Positions 41,412 to 53,830 of a stretch of 64,000 nt of DNA are shown piece by piece. The stretch's first letter is position 1. Every line of letters starts with the position of its first letter. Position numbers and translations under genes: made by a program. The DNA comes from Isochrysis galbana (lineage: Eukaryota > Haptophyta > Isochrysidales > Isochrysidaceae). The notes beneath the pieces are model-generated. The model did not search any database. It saw only the letters and a list, made by a program, of their open reading frames with translations, and was not told where the DNA came from. The stretch is taken from assembly GCA_018136815.1 (NCBI GenBank), contig CM030934.1, positions 57,268-121,267 on the forward strand. Direction: 5' to 3'.

Positions 41412-43014
41412 GAAGGCTTTAAGGCTTTAAGGGGCTCAAGGCAGGTCCTTAATGGCCCGGTCGCGACCGGCCCGCCGCGCCGCACGGTCACTTGAGGAGT
41501 CGTACCTCCAGGCGTCCGTGCGAGCGCTTGTCGACGTCAATGGGGCCGTGGCTCTGGGCGTCGGGCCGGATCGAATCGAGGCAATCCTGCGGTGCGAGGG
41601 GCCAGGACGGATTAGTACGAGTGTGTGCGACCCTCAAGAACCAGCGTGCGAGCTACTAGTGACCCGCGCCCCCACCCTGCTCGCGAGAGCTCTGGATTCT
41701 GCATGGCCACCACCTCCAAGCCATTCTTCGGCCGATCGCGGGCGATCGGACGTCGCGGAAGCTCCGCGTTTCTAATAGGGATGCGCCCTACATTCACTTC
41801 TCTGATTCCTTCCCGTGAGCCCCCGCCTCAATCTCCCAAAATAGACCGCCACGCGCGGGGAAGGGAGGGGGGTCACTCACCGACGCCATTGCCCTTCGTG
41901 GGGCGGGAGGGGGTCGTTCGGAGGGGGGCGGCTGGCGGGGCAGGTAAGGGGGGACCCTGCGGAATCCTTGGACACCCAGGGGAGGTGGGAGAAATAGTGG
42001 TTAAAATGCAGTGAGTGACCGGGCTAACGTTACAGCAGGCAGGGCTGACGGGACCCCGTGAGAAGCTTGGGGGTCGAGAGGGATCCTAACGATTCAGCGG
42101 CTACCGTGATGCTTACGCTGTTAGGTAGTGTTCCATCAAGTATCGGATAAAGTGGTTCGGTTCTTTACCCCAATTTCTACATTGTACCCCAAACTTGCTG
42201 CAATTGGATGGAGCACTTCTTTAGTGGTGGCGGCTAAGAAATTTGATTTATAGGTCTATTATGCTGTGATCTACAATACCTCTACGGGCATCAACGCCCA
42301 ACTCGCTCGTCACGCACGATTTTAAAGCAACATTTTGAACTCCACTCGGACACGGACGTCTCCCCGGGGTATGGAACGCTACAACACAAAATTGCACCAA
42401 GTAGGACCGCCGGAAGGACATGGCGACGCAGCCATTCGGTTGTGGAACTGTTCTCAAGATGACGCGCGCCGCGAGGCCTTCTACTTCCGATGAAAGCTCT
42501 AGGGCACGGCCAAGGGTAAGGCCGATTCGACCAACGATGGCGCGGAGGGCCGAGGCGGATCGGCATTCGCGTAGCGACAGTGCAAGCTGGACCTATATTT
42601 GTCAGTGGAGGAACCAGTGAGCGATTGTGTGTCTAGCGTCACCAATCCCTACAGTGTAAATGGGCACGGCAGTTGAGAAGCTGGCCTAGCAATGCCACCT
42701 ACTCCCAATGCGAACGCACCTAGAGATTTGCAAAAAGGGTGTGAAACACGACCAGATGCGGCGGTGCTTCCGCTGCGCCTTGCTGCGAAGACTCCAATGC
42801 TGTCAACAGCACGGACTCAATGATGGTCTCGGGATTGGCAACCGGGCGCATCGCGACACGAAGTTCGAAATGATTACCAAATCGAAGAGTGAGGCGTGTG
42901 GAGGTGAGCAAAGTAGAACGCCAACACACACTGATCTGCAAGCGCAAGCGAGTTTGGAATCAGATTCATCGATCAAAAGGTCGATTGCCTCCGGGCATCA
43001 TGGACGTCTTTTGC

Positions 43015-45064
43015 TCATGAGAGTCGCACCTGCAATGAATCAAGGAGCTCTCGCCCCTCAGCCACATCCCGCACGTTCATAGGCTCGGCATGCACACTAT
43101 TCAAGCGTTGCTGTAGCTGCGATAGCTCAATTTGTTTCGCCTCATCCTCACCATTCTTGGCAATGAGCTCTGCCTCGGCTTGCTGCACGGCAATCACAAG
43201 AGCCGACCGTTGGGCGGCAATCCGCCCGATCGTTACCGCACGCTGAGCTAGCTGCGCCTCGATCTGGGCCTCCTCCTCCTCCTCAAGCGACGCGAGATTC
43301 ATAGAAGACCTTGGAACGGGACGTAAAGCACGGATCTGGGCCTCAGCGGAGCGGATCCTTGCAGCGTTTTGCTGCAGGTGCGCCAAATCACTGTGTAACG
43401 ACTGCTCTGCGTTCGTAAGGTTGGTTGCAAGGTCGGATTCAAGAGTCACTCGCCAACCATACCAGAACACCCGCGCCGTCTGGTTGCAGCGCTCGGCTAG
43501 CTTTTCGAGTTTGGCCTGCTCAATCTTCATCTCGGGGGCGATGAAGAATGAGGGTGCGTTCTCAGTGATGTATTCCTCCATCCGCGAGTAGCCATCTTGA
43601 GCACCCCAATCCACTTGCTCAACTCATCGTTAGCCCAGTAGAGTTGGTCAAGCTCCGGGCTCAGAACCATTGCCTTCATCAAACGATTGGAAAGTCCATC
43701 GCCACGCACAACATCTACAATTGGTGCCATAGCTTTGCTTTCACTGGGCGGCACAGCGGCTAGTGCCTCTAGGGAGACCCCCGCCTCCTCCAAGTACTCG
43801 TCGAAGGTCGCCACAAACGATACTTGCGACGCCTCAACATTGCCCGCCCCAGCGCCACCGACGACTACTTCTGATGCGCTCGGCGAGGGTGAATCATGGC
43901 TCAGGGCACCGTCAGCTTGCGGTTCAGTTTCTTGTACATCATCTTGAGATGATGTGAAATGCCACAAACGAGAGCTCACTGCCTGAAGCTTGTCTGAGAG
44001 AGATAAGCGGTGCTTCTACGCCGGTTTGGGAGGAGAAGGGACGCTCGGCGCACTGTCTTCTTCCGGTATTGGCGGCTGTTCCTCGACCGGAGGCGACGCC
44101 TTCTCAGCCTCGAAGTGTTCTTGCGGTTCCTCGGGCAACACACCAAGCACAGTCCCGAGACTCGAGCGCCGTCGGCGAGCAGTGGTTGCCCGGCGTGAAG
44201 GACCGCTGTCTAGCGTCGCAGCAGCGGGAGGTGGCAGGGGGGTAGCCGTTGTACTGGCCGTCTCCGCGTAGACGGTGGGCGCGGCTGCTGGTGCGGTCAC
44301 AGTGGGAGCTGGCTGCGCCGTGGGAGTCTGTTGGTACCATGCTGTAGAACCGATGGCTTCCTTGATGCCACCATACATGCCTGTCATGTCCATCACGGTA
44401 TCATCGTCGCTTGCTGCGCCAGGCCTGCCCGTCGAATGGCACTCCTGCTGTTGCAGAGGCGGCGTCTTGGTCACCCTGTGGCCTGGAGAATCATGGCACT
44501 CTGCCAAGCCACCGTTTGCCGCAAGGATGCCTCCTACGCCAAGAGTAATCTCCATCACGTCGACATGATTGGCCGCAGTGGGCAACGGGCGCGCGTCTTC
44601 ATACAGCAGATTCGCCAACCGCGGAATGGCTGCTTCAGAGCCCTCTTCCTGCTGGAGCAGATTCGACAGAGACACCATGGGTGAGGTGCTCTCTTGCGGA
44701 GAAAAGAAGACATCAGATCGATCAGATAGGGCGCTGGACTGACCGCCTGTGCCGGTTCTAGCGACAGGTGCGACAGCGGTGTGGCGTGAAGCGTCCGATC
44801 TAGCAGCGCCGGCTCGGCGTTCTTCGTTGCAAGGTCGCGCGGCGGCCCATTGGAGACGACGACTACATTGAACGTGATGGATGAGCGGCGCGAGCGCGTG
44901 CTCATTGCAGGTGAGGCATCGAGCTTTTCGAAGTGGCGGACCGAGACGGTGTCGCTGAAGGAGACACGCTTCGATGAGGTCGACGACTTGCGCGCCTTCT
45001 TCTTTGCAGGCACTGGAGAGTTCTCCTTGAAGCCGTAGCTACCGGCCGGCGCGGGGACCTCCAT
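43015..45064 (-). pseudogene. KNL1/Spc7-like kinetochore scaffold, copy 1
   Basis: Start ATG 45064 (MEVPAPAGSYGFKENSPVP). The N-terminus has KRVSFSDTVSVRHF (44957-44968 codes RVSF), a PP1-docking motif. Two MELT-like motifs follow: VMEITLG (44544-44555) and VMDMTGMYGG (44382-44393), the Mps1 phosphosites that recruit Bub3-Bub1. The C-terminus resembles the Spc7 coiled-coil region: FDEYLEEAGVSLEAL, YWANDELSKWI, KLEKLAERCNQTARVFWYGW, then long coiled coil to TGA 43015-43017. KNL1 links microtubule attachment to the spindle checkpoint. As read, the frame is broken: shifts near 44780 and 43605, and TAG in frame at 44018-44016. Introns or sequence errors could explain the shifts. Confidence 0.68.
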
Positions 45065-45680
45065 GGCGCCTGACGGGTGCGGCACCGGTGGTTTGAACGA
45101 GGCGAAAAGAAAACGCCTCCCCTTCCCTCCCCTTCCCCCCTCTCCTGGGGCTGCCGGTTCCCTGAATGAACGAGGCTGTGATGGCAGGGGCTGGCGAGGG
45201 AAGGAGAGATTGTAGGGTCGTGTGTGCGAAATAAAACAGTCGGATCAGACCGTGCTGAACACTTTCTTCCGCAAATGGAGAGCGGTCGAGATGGTGCGTT
45301 CACTGCATCACACTTTGTATGCCGGAGGCGAGATAAACAAGCATTCCGTTGTGCATTTTGTCGGGTTAGACAAGCCACACATAACACATATGGTTCCGAC
45401 AATGTGCACTGACTAACTGGGTCTTGCTGGCACCAGCTCCCCCTCCGGGCCGCAAGGGTGCACGCTCTCGCAATTCACATACACACGCACGACTAATGCC
45501 ACGTCGCCATCACTCGCAATAGCGCCCCGCACCCCTTCTATTGCTAGCTTTCATAGGCTCATCCAACTCTAACCTAGGGCCAGGCCAGAATTTCGTTTCG
45601 GCCCCGCCCAAATTTCGTTTTTTATTTCGCAAATATTTCGTGCTTGCACCCCCAAATTTCGCAAATATTTCGCTCATAAA
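45065..45680. other. upstream of KNL1-like copy 1; CGAAATTT cluster
   Basis: No gene. 45590-45680 carries repeated TTTCG/AAATTTCG words, the same class as at 5.1 and 18.0 kb. Likely holds the promoter of the KNL1-like gene, but no element is definable. Confidence 0.4.
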
Positions 45681-46132
45681 ATGAAGATAACTCATTCAAA
45701 ATTCATATTTCGATGTCGTGCGCGTGCGAACCAAACCACGGCGACCGACGCGACGACCCAGACGAATACCACCACTGCCCGAGGACGAAGACCGCGTGCT
45801 GCGGTCGCATCATTGGACCTGCAGAGTTGGCAACAAACGGGCGGGCTGAGACGGGCAGATGGGAGACATGAGCAATGGGGCCATTGTGCGAGGACGGTGC
45901 GAGACGAGGCGAGCGGCGCGGGCCCTCGGCCATCGCGCTCCACCTGCCCGGCCCGTCGTAGTGCACGCGGGCCCACCCCCCATAGGGGGGGTAGCGGGAG
46001 CAGGGGTGAGAGTGTGGGGTATAGACGATGGCGAGTGAGATACCGGAGGGGTGCGTGAGATAGTAGTGGGAAGTACCTGAGCCGGAGACTCAGGCGGTTG
46101 ACCAGGGGAGGCGGCGGCGGTGGCGGACGTGC

Positions 46133-46257
46133 AGATGCGTGTGCAAAGTGCTGGATGGACTCCTGATGTTGCGAAGTGCGATAGCGACGACGATGATGAC
46201 GACGAAGATGATTGGATTGGTGACGAGGGTGCTAGTCCAAGTGAGGAAACCGTGCGT
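46133..46257 (+). CDS. possible acidic exon with a strong 5' splice site
   Basis: Directly after the duplication edge, a plus-strand frame reads MRVQSAGWTPDVAKCDS then a run of Asp/Glu and DWIGDEGASPSEETV. It is followed by CGTAAGT at 46255-46261, an excellent donor site. It could be the last part of an exon whose upstream part was replaced by the duplication. No family recognised. Confidence 0.25.
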
Positions 46258-46499
46258 AAGTTATTTGTCTAATAGCAAAAGTGCTCGTTGGGTGCGCACG
46301 GCAGCGCGCCACGCGCAGGGCGCGCGCGTAGCTGCTATGAACACGGTGGCCAAACAGGAGGGGGTTTGAAACACGGCAAAACACGGCTGTGTTTGGCTTT
46401 TGTAGAAGCACGGTAAACACGTGTTTCCCAGCTAGGGGTAGGGGCGCTCCGTTGCCAACGAGGCACGGTCGCAACAACAAGAAAACTCGGCACTAAGGT
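46258..46499. other. no gene; partial module F words
   Basis: GTAGGGGCGCTCCGTTGCCA at about 46439 and ACCACAACAAGAAAACTCTG at 46506 match the distal part of module F, leading into family A copy 4. Confidence 0.5.
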
Positions 46500-48640
46500 T
46501 ATACTACCACAACAAGAAAACTCTGACGCGGGGGGGGGAGAAGAGAGGGCGGCGGGCTGCCGTCGCGTGCGGGCGGGGCGCGTCCGGCGGCGGGACCGAG
46601 ATGGATGGCGAGCCGCGCGCGGGGCTGCGGTGGTGACGCGCGCGGGGCTGCGGTGGTGACGGCGTTCGGCGCACGGGCGGGGCGCACGAAGAGGGGGGAT
46701 GGAAGGGGGAGAGGAATATGGGGAGGAATTCGAGCGTGGTAAGGTCGAGGTGAGCAGTAGCGGCTGGGATGAAGTGGAGGGGGCACTGCAGAATGGACAT
46801 CGATGGGGAGTCTGGGCAGGGACGTGGGGCGGGTCAGGCGTGACAGTGACGTGGGACGAGGCGAGAAGATAGGTTGCCCGGAGAAGAAGAGAGGCACAGC
46901 GGCAGCTTCTGGCAGGCAGGCGAGCGGCGGTCAGGCTCCGCACGCTCGGGAGGTGGTGGCGTGGGGGATGGAAGCTTGGGGAGGGGCGGCGGAGAGGATG
47001 AGGGCGGCTGCGGAGACTGTGGCGGTGGCGGTTGCTCGGGCGGTGGTGGCATGGGCGCCGGAAGGGCCTACAGAGATGGCAAGGGCGGAAGAGGTGACGG
47101 AGGCGGTCACGAGGGCGGCAGAGGCAAGGGGGGTGGCGGCAGACGTCAATGGTGGTCAGGGAGGGGGCGGCGAGGCGAGTTGACGGCGGCAGCAGTGAGA
47201 GTGATTGTGGCGCGGGCGGAAGCGGCAAGAGCGGCGGGGGATGGGGCGGCGAGAGTGGTGGCGAGAGCGCAATCGGCGACGGAGGCGGCGACGGGGCCCG
47301 TAGTGGCAAGGACCGAGGCGGCTGGATTGTGGCGACGGAGCTTGTGGGGGTGATGGACAGTGATGGCAGCGGCGGTGACGGCAGTGGCGATATCGGCGTC
47401 AGCAACAGTGACGGCGTCGTCGCTGGCGATGGCATCGGTGTCGGTGCGGACGGCGGCGATTAGGGCGGTGGAGGTGGAGGGGCCAACGGCGAGGCCGCTG
47501 CAGACGAGGGAGGTGGAGGTGAGGGCTGGCGCAGGCAGCGGGGGAGGAGTTGAGGGCGTGGGTTGCGGTGACGGTTGCTGCGGTGATGGCGGCGGCTGTG
47601 ATGGCGGCAGCTGCTAGGGCGTTGGCGGCGAGGACGGCGTCGGTGGCGGTGGCAGGGATGGTGATGGCGGTGACGGCAGAGGCGGTGATGAGGACGATAG
47701 TTGCAACGAGGCGGCGCAGCTCAGGATGGCGGAAGTGAAGGCAGAGGCCAGCGAAAAGGCTGGGAGCGGGGATGGGTACGGTGGCCAGCGTGGAGGTACC
47801 GACATGGGTGCGGCGATGAGAGCGGCAATGATGGCGGTGGTGTAGGCGAAGGCGGCAGAGGCGGCGGCGGAGATGGTGGCTGCGAGGGCGGCATCGGCGG
47901 GGGTGGCGCCAACGACAGTGATAGTGTGGGCGGTGGCAGTGAGGGGTTTCGAGATGAGCGGTGTGGAGGTGAGGGCGAGTGCGGCGACGGTGAGGGAGGC
48001 GGCAGTGAGGGCGTTGGTGGTGAGGACGGCGTCGTCGACGGTGACGTTGACGAGCGATGGCAGCGAGGGCGGGGGAGACAAGAGAGGCGGAGGTGATGGC
48101 GGCGGTCATTGCGGCAGCGGCGACGGCGGCAATAGTGAGGGCGGCGTCGGCGACAGTTACCTCCAGTGGCGGCAGTGCGGGTAGGGGCAGTGGCGGCAGT
48201 GCGGATGGCGGTGAGAGCGGCGGGGGCAAAGGTGGTGACAGAATCGGTGGCGAAGGCGATAGTGGCGATGATTGAATCGAGGGCGCTGGCGTCGAGTGCG
48301 TTGACATTTAGAACGAGGGCAGCGAGGCGGAGGTGGCCAAGGTGGCGTCAGTGCCTGCGGCAATAGGGAAGGTGGCGTCGGTGACGGCTGTGTGAATGGC
48401 GGCGATGAGGGCGATGCAGGGGAAGCGGTGGTTAGGGCGGTCGACAACGAGGAGGCGGAGGTGAGAGCGGCGGAGGCGAGGGTGGAGCTGCGGGTGGAGG
48501 CGGCGATGGAGGCGGGGACAATCGCGGTGGCGATGAGGGCCGCGGCGGTGAAGGCTGCGGCGATGAGGGAGGAGGTGAGGTGGCACTGAGGGTAGTGGCG
48601 TGACCGGAGGTGCTGTCGCGGGCGCTGGCGACGGTGATAG
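46500..48640 (-). repeat. GC-rich interspersed repeat family A, copy 4
   Basis: Full-length copy in the same orientation as copies 2 and 3, from GAAAACTCTGACGCGGGGG to GGTGCTGTCGCGGGCGCTGG near 48620. It separates the two KNL1-like segments. Confidence 0.85.
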
Positions 48641-49270
48641 CTCAGGTGTTGGCCCTACAGCCGAAATGGATCCTAAACTATCTCGATGGGGGCCCGTCGG
48701 TCACTCTCATGCCCTGCCTCCTGGCATGAGCTGAGCACTCAACACCTGACCCATACCCAGCTGTGGGCGCGGGTGCGTGGGTCTGGACTCGCACTCCCAG
48801 GCCCACTTGGGCCAGCACTCAAGACCGGCAAGACACGCGAAGGAGAGGCAGGAGAACTGCCCCCTGAGCTGCCTGGCTGGCCTTCTGGCTTCTGGGAGTC
48901 CCCTCAGGAACCTTGAGAGCAGGTCGTGGCGCGTGCCATGCGGCCGCAGGAGAGGGTATGTTGGTCCTGCCAGGAAAAAACTATTGTTATATTTTCAGCG
49001 ATGGAGATGGAGCGCGCACCGACCGCTCCCCCCTGGTCCCCGGGTCCATCTCGAGACCATGCTCCCGTCGTCGGCAAGAGTCTGGTTGACGGCGATAATA
49101 AAATAATTGAGCATTAGTACCACTACTCCCACTAGCCCAGTACTAACACGACAGCCTGCTCTTGTGCCCCGTCCTTGTCTCGTGTGTCCCCATGTCGGCT
49201 GAGATCGGCCCCTCGATCTCAGTCTCGCCCGCGTGCGCTTTCCCCGTTCGTGTCGCCTTGCCCCGCATGC
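48641..49270. other. no gene recognised
   Basis: 48830-48960 is a diverged relative of 40530-40660 (flank of the foldback). 48980-49270 has no recognised content and joins the second duplication copy at a CGAATCGAGG word. Confidence 0.4.
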
Positions 49271-52200
49271 TATCGAATCGAGGCAATCCTGCGGTGCGAG
49301 GGGCCAGGACGGATTAGTACGAGTGTGTGCGACCCTCAAGAACCAGCGTGCGAGCTACTAGTGACCCGCGCCCCCACCCTGCTCGCGAGAGCTCTGGATT
49401 CTGCATGGCCACCACCTCCAAGCCATTCTTCGGCCGATCGCGGGCGATCGGACGTCGCGGAAGCTCCGCGTTTCTAATAGGGATGCGCCCTACATTCACT
49501 TCTCTGATTCCTTCCCGTGAGCCCCCGCCTCAATCTCCCAAAATAGACCGCCACGCGCGGGGGAAGGGAGGGGGGTCACTCACCGACGCCATTGCCCTTC
49601 GTGGGGCGGGAGGGGGTCGTTCGGAGGGGGGCGGCTGGCGGGGCAGGTAAGGGGGGGACCCTGCGGAATCCTTGGACACCCAGGGGAGGTGGGAGAAATA
49701 GTGGTTAAAATGCAGTGAGTGACCGGGCTAACGTTACAGCAGGCAGGGCTGACGGGACCCCGTGAGAAGCTTGGGGGTCGAGAGGGATCCTAACGATTCA
49801 GCGGCTACCGTGATGCTTACGCTGTTAGGTAGTGTTCCATCAAGTATCGGATAAAGTGGTTCGGTTCTTTACCCCAATTTCTACATTGTACCCCAAACTT
49901 GCTGCAATTGGATGGAGCACTTCTTTAGTGGTGGCGGCTAAGAAATTTGATTTATAGGTCTATTATGCTGTGATCTACAATACCTCTACGGGCATCAACG
50001 CCCAACTCGCTCGTCACGCACGATTTTAAAGCAACATTTTGAACTCCACTCGGACACGGACGTCTCCCCGGGGTATGGAACGCTACAACACAAAATTGCA
50101 CCAAGTAGGACCGCCGGAAGGACATGGCGACGCAGCCATTCGGTTGTGGAACTGTTCTCAAGATGACGCGCGCCGCGAGGCCTTCTACTTCCGATGAAAG
50201 CTCTAGGGCACGGCCAAGGGTAAGGCCGATTCGACCAACGATGGCGCGGAGGGCCGAGGCGGATCGGCATTCGCGTAGCGACAGTGCAAGCTGGACCTAT
50301 ATTTGTCAGTGGAGGAACCAGTGAGCGATTGTGTGTCTAGCGTCACCAATCCCTACAGTGTAAATGGGCACGGCAGTTGAGAAGCTGGCCTAGCAATGCC
50401 ACCTACTCCCAATGCGAACGCACCTAGAGATTTGCAAAAAGGGTGTGAAACACGACCAGATGCGGCGGTGCTTCCGCTGCGCCTTGCTGCGAAGACTCCA
50501 ATGCTGTCAACAGCACGGACTCAATGATGGTCTCGGGATTGGCAACCGGGCGCATCGCGACACGAAGTTCGAAATGATTACCAAATCGAAGAGTGAGGCG
50601 TGTGGAGGTGAGCAAAGTAGAACGCCAACACACACTGATCTGCAAGCGCAAGCGAGTTTGGAATCAGATTCATCGATCAAAAGGTCGATTGCCTCCGGGC
50701 ATCATGGACGTCTTTTGCTCATGAGAGTCGCACCTGCAATGAATCAAGGAGCTCTCGCCCCTCAGCCACATCCCGCACGTTCATAGGCTCGGCATGCACA
50801 CTATTCAAGCGTTGCTGTAGCTGCGATAGCTCAATTTGTTTCGCCTCATCCTCACCATTCTTGGCAATGAGCTCTGCCTCGGCTTGCTGCACGGCAATCA
50901 CAAGAGCCGACCGTTGGGCGGCAATCCGCCCGATCGTTACCGCACGCTGAGCTAGCTGCGCCTCGATCTGGGCCTCCTCCTCCTCCTCAAGCGACGCGAG
51001 ATTCATAGAAGACCTTGGAACGGGACGTAAAGCACGGATCTGGGCCTCAGCGGAGCGGATCCTTGCAGCGTTTTGCTGCAGGTGCGCCAAATCACTGTGT
51101 AACGACTGCTCTGCGTTCGTAAGGTTGGTTGCAAGGTCGGATTCAAGAGTCACTCGCCAACCATACCAGAACACCCGCGCCGTCTGGTTGCAGCGCTCGG
51201 CTAGCTTTTCGAGTTTGGCCTGCTCAATCTTCATCTCGGGGGCGATGAAGAATGAGGGTGCGTTCTCAGTGATGTATTCCTCCATCCGCGAGTAGCCATC
51301 TTGAGCATCCCAATCCACTTGCTCAACTCATCGTTAGCCCAGTAGAGTTGGTCAAGCTCCGGGCTCAGAACCATTGCCTTCATCAAACGATTGGAAAGTC
51401 CATCGCCACGCACAACATCTACAATTGGTGCCATAGCTTTGCTTTCACTGGGCGGCACAGCGGCTAGTGCCTCTAGGGAGACCCCCGCCTCCTCCAAGTA
51501 CTCGTCGAAGGTCGCCACAAACGATACTTGCGACGCCTCAACATTGCCCGCCCCAGCGCCACCGACGACTACTTCTGATGCGCTCGGCGAGGGTGAATCA
51601 TGGCTCAGGGCACCGTCAGCTTGCGGTTCAGTTTCTTGTACATCATCTTGAGATGATGTGAAATGCCACAAACGAGAGCTCACTGCCTGAAGCTTGTCTG
51701 AGAGAGATAAGCGGTGCTTCTACGCCGGTTTGGGAGGAGAAGGGACGCTCGGCGCACTGTCTTCTTCCGGTATTGGCGGCTGTTCCTCGACCGGAGGCGA
51801 CGCCTTCTCAGCCTCGAAGTGTTCTTGCGGTTCCTCGGGCAACACACCAAGCACAGTCCCGAGACTCGAGCGCCGTCGGCGAGCAGTGGTTGCCCGGCGT
51901 GAAGGACCGCTGTCTAGCGTCGCAGCAGCGGGAGGTGGCAGGGGGGTAGCCGTTGTACTGGCCGTCTCCGCGTAGACGGTGGGCGCGGCTGCTGGTGCGG
52001 TCACAGTGGGAGCTGGCTGCGCCGTGGGAGTCTGTTGGTACCATGCTGTAGAACCGATGGCTTCCTTGATGCCACCATACATGCCTGTCATGTCCATCAC
52101 GGTATCATCGTCGCTTGCTGCGCCAGGCCTGCCCGTCGAATGGCACTCCTGCTGTTGCAGAGGCGGCGTCTTGGTCACCCTGTGGCCTGGAGAATCATGG

Positions 52201-53830
52201 CACTCTGCCAAGCCACCGTTTGCCGCAAGGATGCCTCCTACGCCAAGAGTAATCTCCATCACGTCGACATGATTGGCCGCAGTGGGCAACGGGCGCGCGT
52301 CTTCATACAGCAGATTCGCCAACCGCGGAATGGCTGCTTCAGAGCCCTCTTCCTGCTGGAGCAGATTCGACAGAGACACCATGGGTGAGGTGCTCTCTTG
52401 CGGAGAAAAGAAGACATCAGATCGATCAGATAGGGCGCTGGACTGACCGCCTGTGCCGGTTCTAGCGACAGGTGCGACAGCGGTGTGGCGTGAAGCGTCC
52501 GATCTAGCAGCGCCGGCTCGGCGTTCTTCGTTGCAAGGTCGCGCGGCGGCCCATTGGAGACGACGACTACATTGAACGTGATGGATGAGCGGCGCGAGCG
52601 CGTGCTCATTGCAGGTGAGGCATCGAGCTTTTCGAAGTGGCGGACCGAGACGGTGTCGCTGAAGGAGACACGCTTCGATGAGGTCGACGACTTGCGCGCC
52701 TTCTTCTTTGCAGGCACTGGAGAGTTCTCCTTGAAGCCGTAGCTACCGGCCGGCGCGGGGACCTCCATGGCGCCTGACGGGTGCGGCACCGGTGGTTTGA
52801 ACGAGGCGAAAAGAAAACGCCTCCCCTTCCCTCCCCTTCCCCCCCTCTCCTGGGGCTGCCGGTTCCCTGAATGAACGAGGCTGTGATGGCAGGGGCTGGC
52901 GAGGGAAGGAGAGATTGTAGGGTCGTGTGTGCGAAATAAAACAGTCGGATCAGACCGTGCTGAACACTTTCTTCCGCAAATGGAGAGCGGTCGAGATGGT
53001 GCGTTCACTGCATCACACTTTGTATGCCGGAGGCGAGATAAACAAGCATTCCGTTGTGCATTTTGTCGGGTTAGACAAGCCACACATAACACATATGGTT
53101 CCGACAATGTGCACTGACTAACTGGGTCTTGCTGGCACCAGCTCCCCCTCCGGGCCGCAAGGGTGCACGCTCTCGCAATTCACATACACACGCACGACTA
53201 ATGCCACGTCGCCATCACTCGCAATAGCGCCCCGCACCCCTTCTATTGCTAGCTTTCATAGGCTCATCCAACTCTAACCTAGGGCCAGGCCAGAATTTCG
53301 TTTCGGCCCCGCCCAAATTTCGTTTTTTATTTCGCAAATATTTCGTGCTTGCACCCCCAAATTTCGCAAATATTTCGCTCATAAAATGAAGATAACTCAT
53401 TCAAAATTCATATTTCGATGTCGTGCGCGTGCGAACCAAACCACGGCGACCGACGCGACGACCCAGACGAATACCACCACTGCCCGAGGACGAAGACCGC
53501 GTGCTGCGGTCGCATCATTGGACCTGCAGAGTTGGCAACAAACGGGCGGGCTGAGACGGGCAGATGGGAGACATGAGCAATGGGGCCATTGTGCGAGGAC
53601 GGTGCGAGACGAGGCGAGCGGCGCGGGCCCTCGGCCATCGCGCTCCACCTGCCCGGCCCGTCGTAGTGCACGCGGGCCCACCCCCCATAGGGGGGGTAGC
53701 GGGAGCAGGGGTGAGAGTGTGGGGTATAGACGATGGCGAGTGAGATACCGGAGGGGTGCGTGAGATAGTAGTGGGAAGTACCTGAGCCGGAGACTCAGGC
53801 GGTTGACCAGGGGAGGCGGCGGCGGTGGCG
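49271..53830. repeat. 4.56-kb segmental duplication, copy 2
   Basis: See copy 1 at 41569-46132. The right end again falls in the GGCGGCGGTGGCGG run, which here continues into a longer GGC array (53815-53880). That suggests the break or recombination point lies in low-complexity DNA. Confidence 0.97.
50719..52768 (-). pseudogene. KNL1/Spc7-like kinetochore scaffold, copy 2
   Basis: Same gene as at 43015-45064, with start ATG 52768. It keeps RVSF (52661-52672), both MELT-like motifs and the coiled-coil C-terminus. It has the same in-frame TAG (51722-51720) and the same two frame changes. I noticed few coding differences (for example a G-to-A giving DWDAQDG instead of DWGAQDG). A one-base difference in a C run upstream of the start opens the N-terminal frame further here (to 53107). 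Because the disruptions are shared, they predate the duplication, or both copies derive from one assembled sequence. Confidence 0.66.

Larger units (their letters stand above)
41569..46132. repeat. 4.56-kb segmental duplication, copy 1
   Basis: Nearly identical to 49271-53830 in the same orientation (offset 7702-7705 bp; only a few single-base differences and one-base homopolymer indels noticed). It starts at ATCGAATCGAGGCAATCCTG and ends inside a GGCGGCGGTGGCGG run. It carries a whole KNL1-like gene and about 1.4 kb of sequence without recognised genes (41569-43014). Confidence 0.97.

Noticed and set aside
42248-42566. Small frames repeated in both 4.56-kb copies (for example at 42248 and 49952)
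   Set aside because: They are duplicated with the whole segment; repetition alone is no evidence for coding, and no motif is visible.
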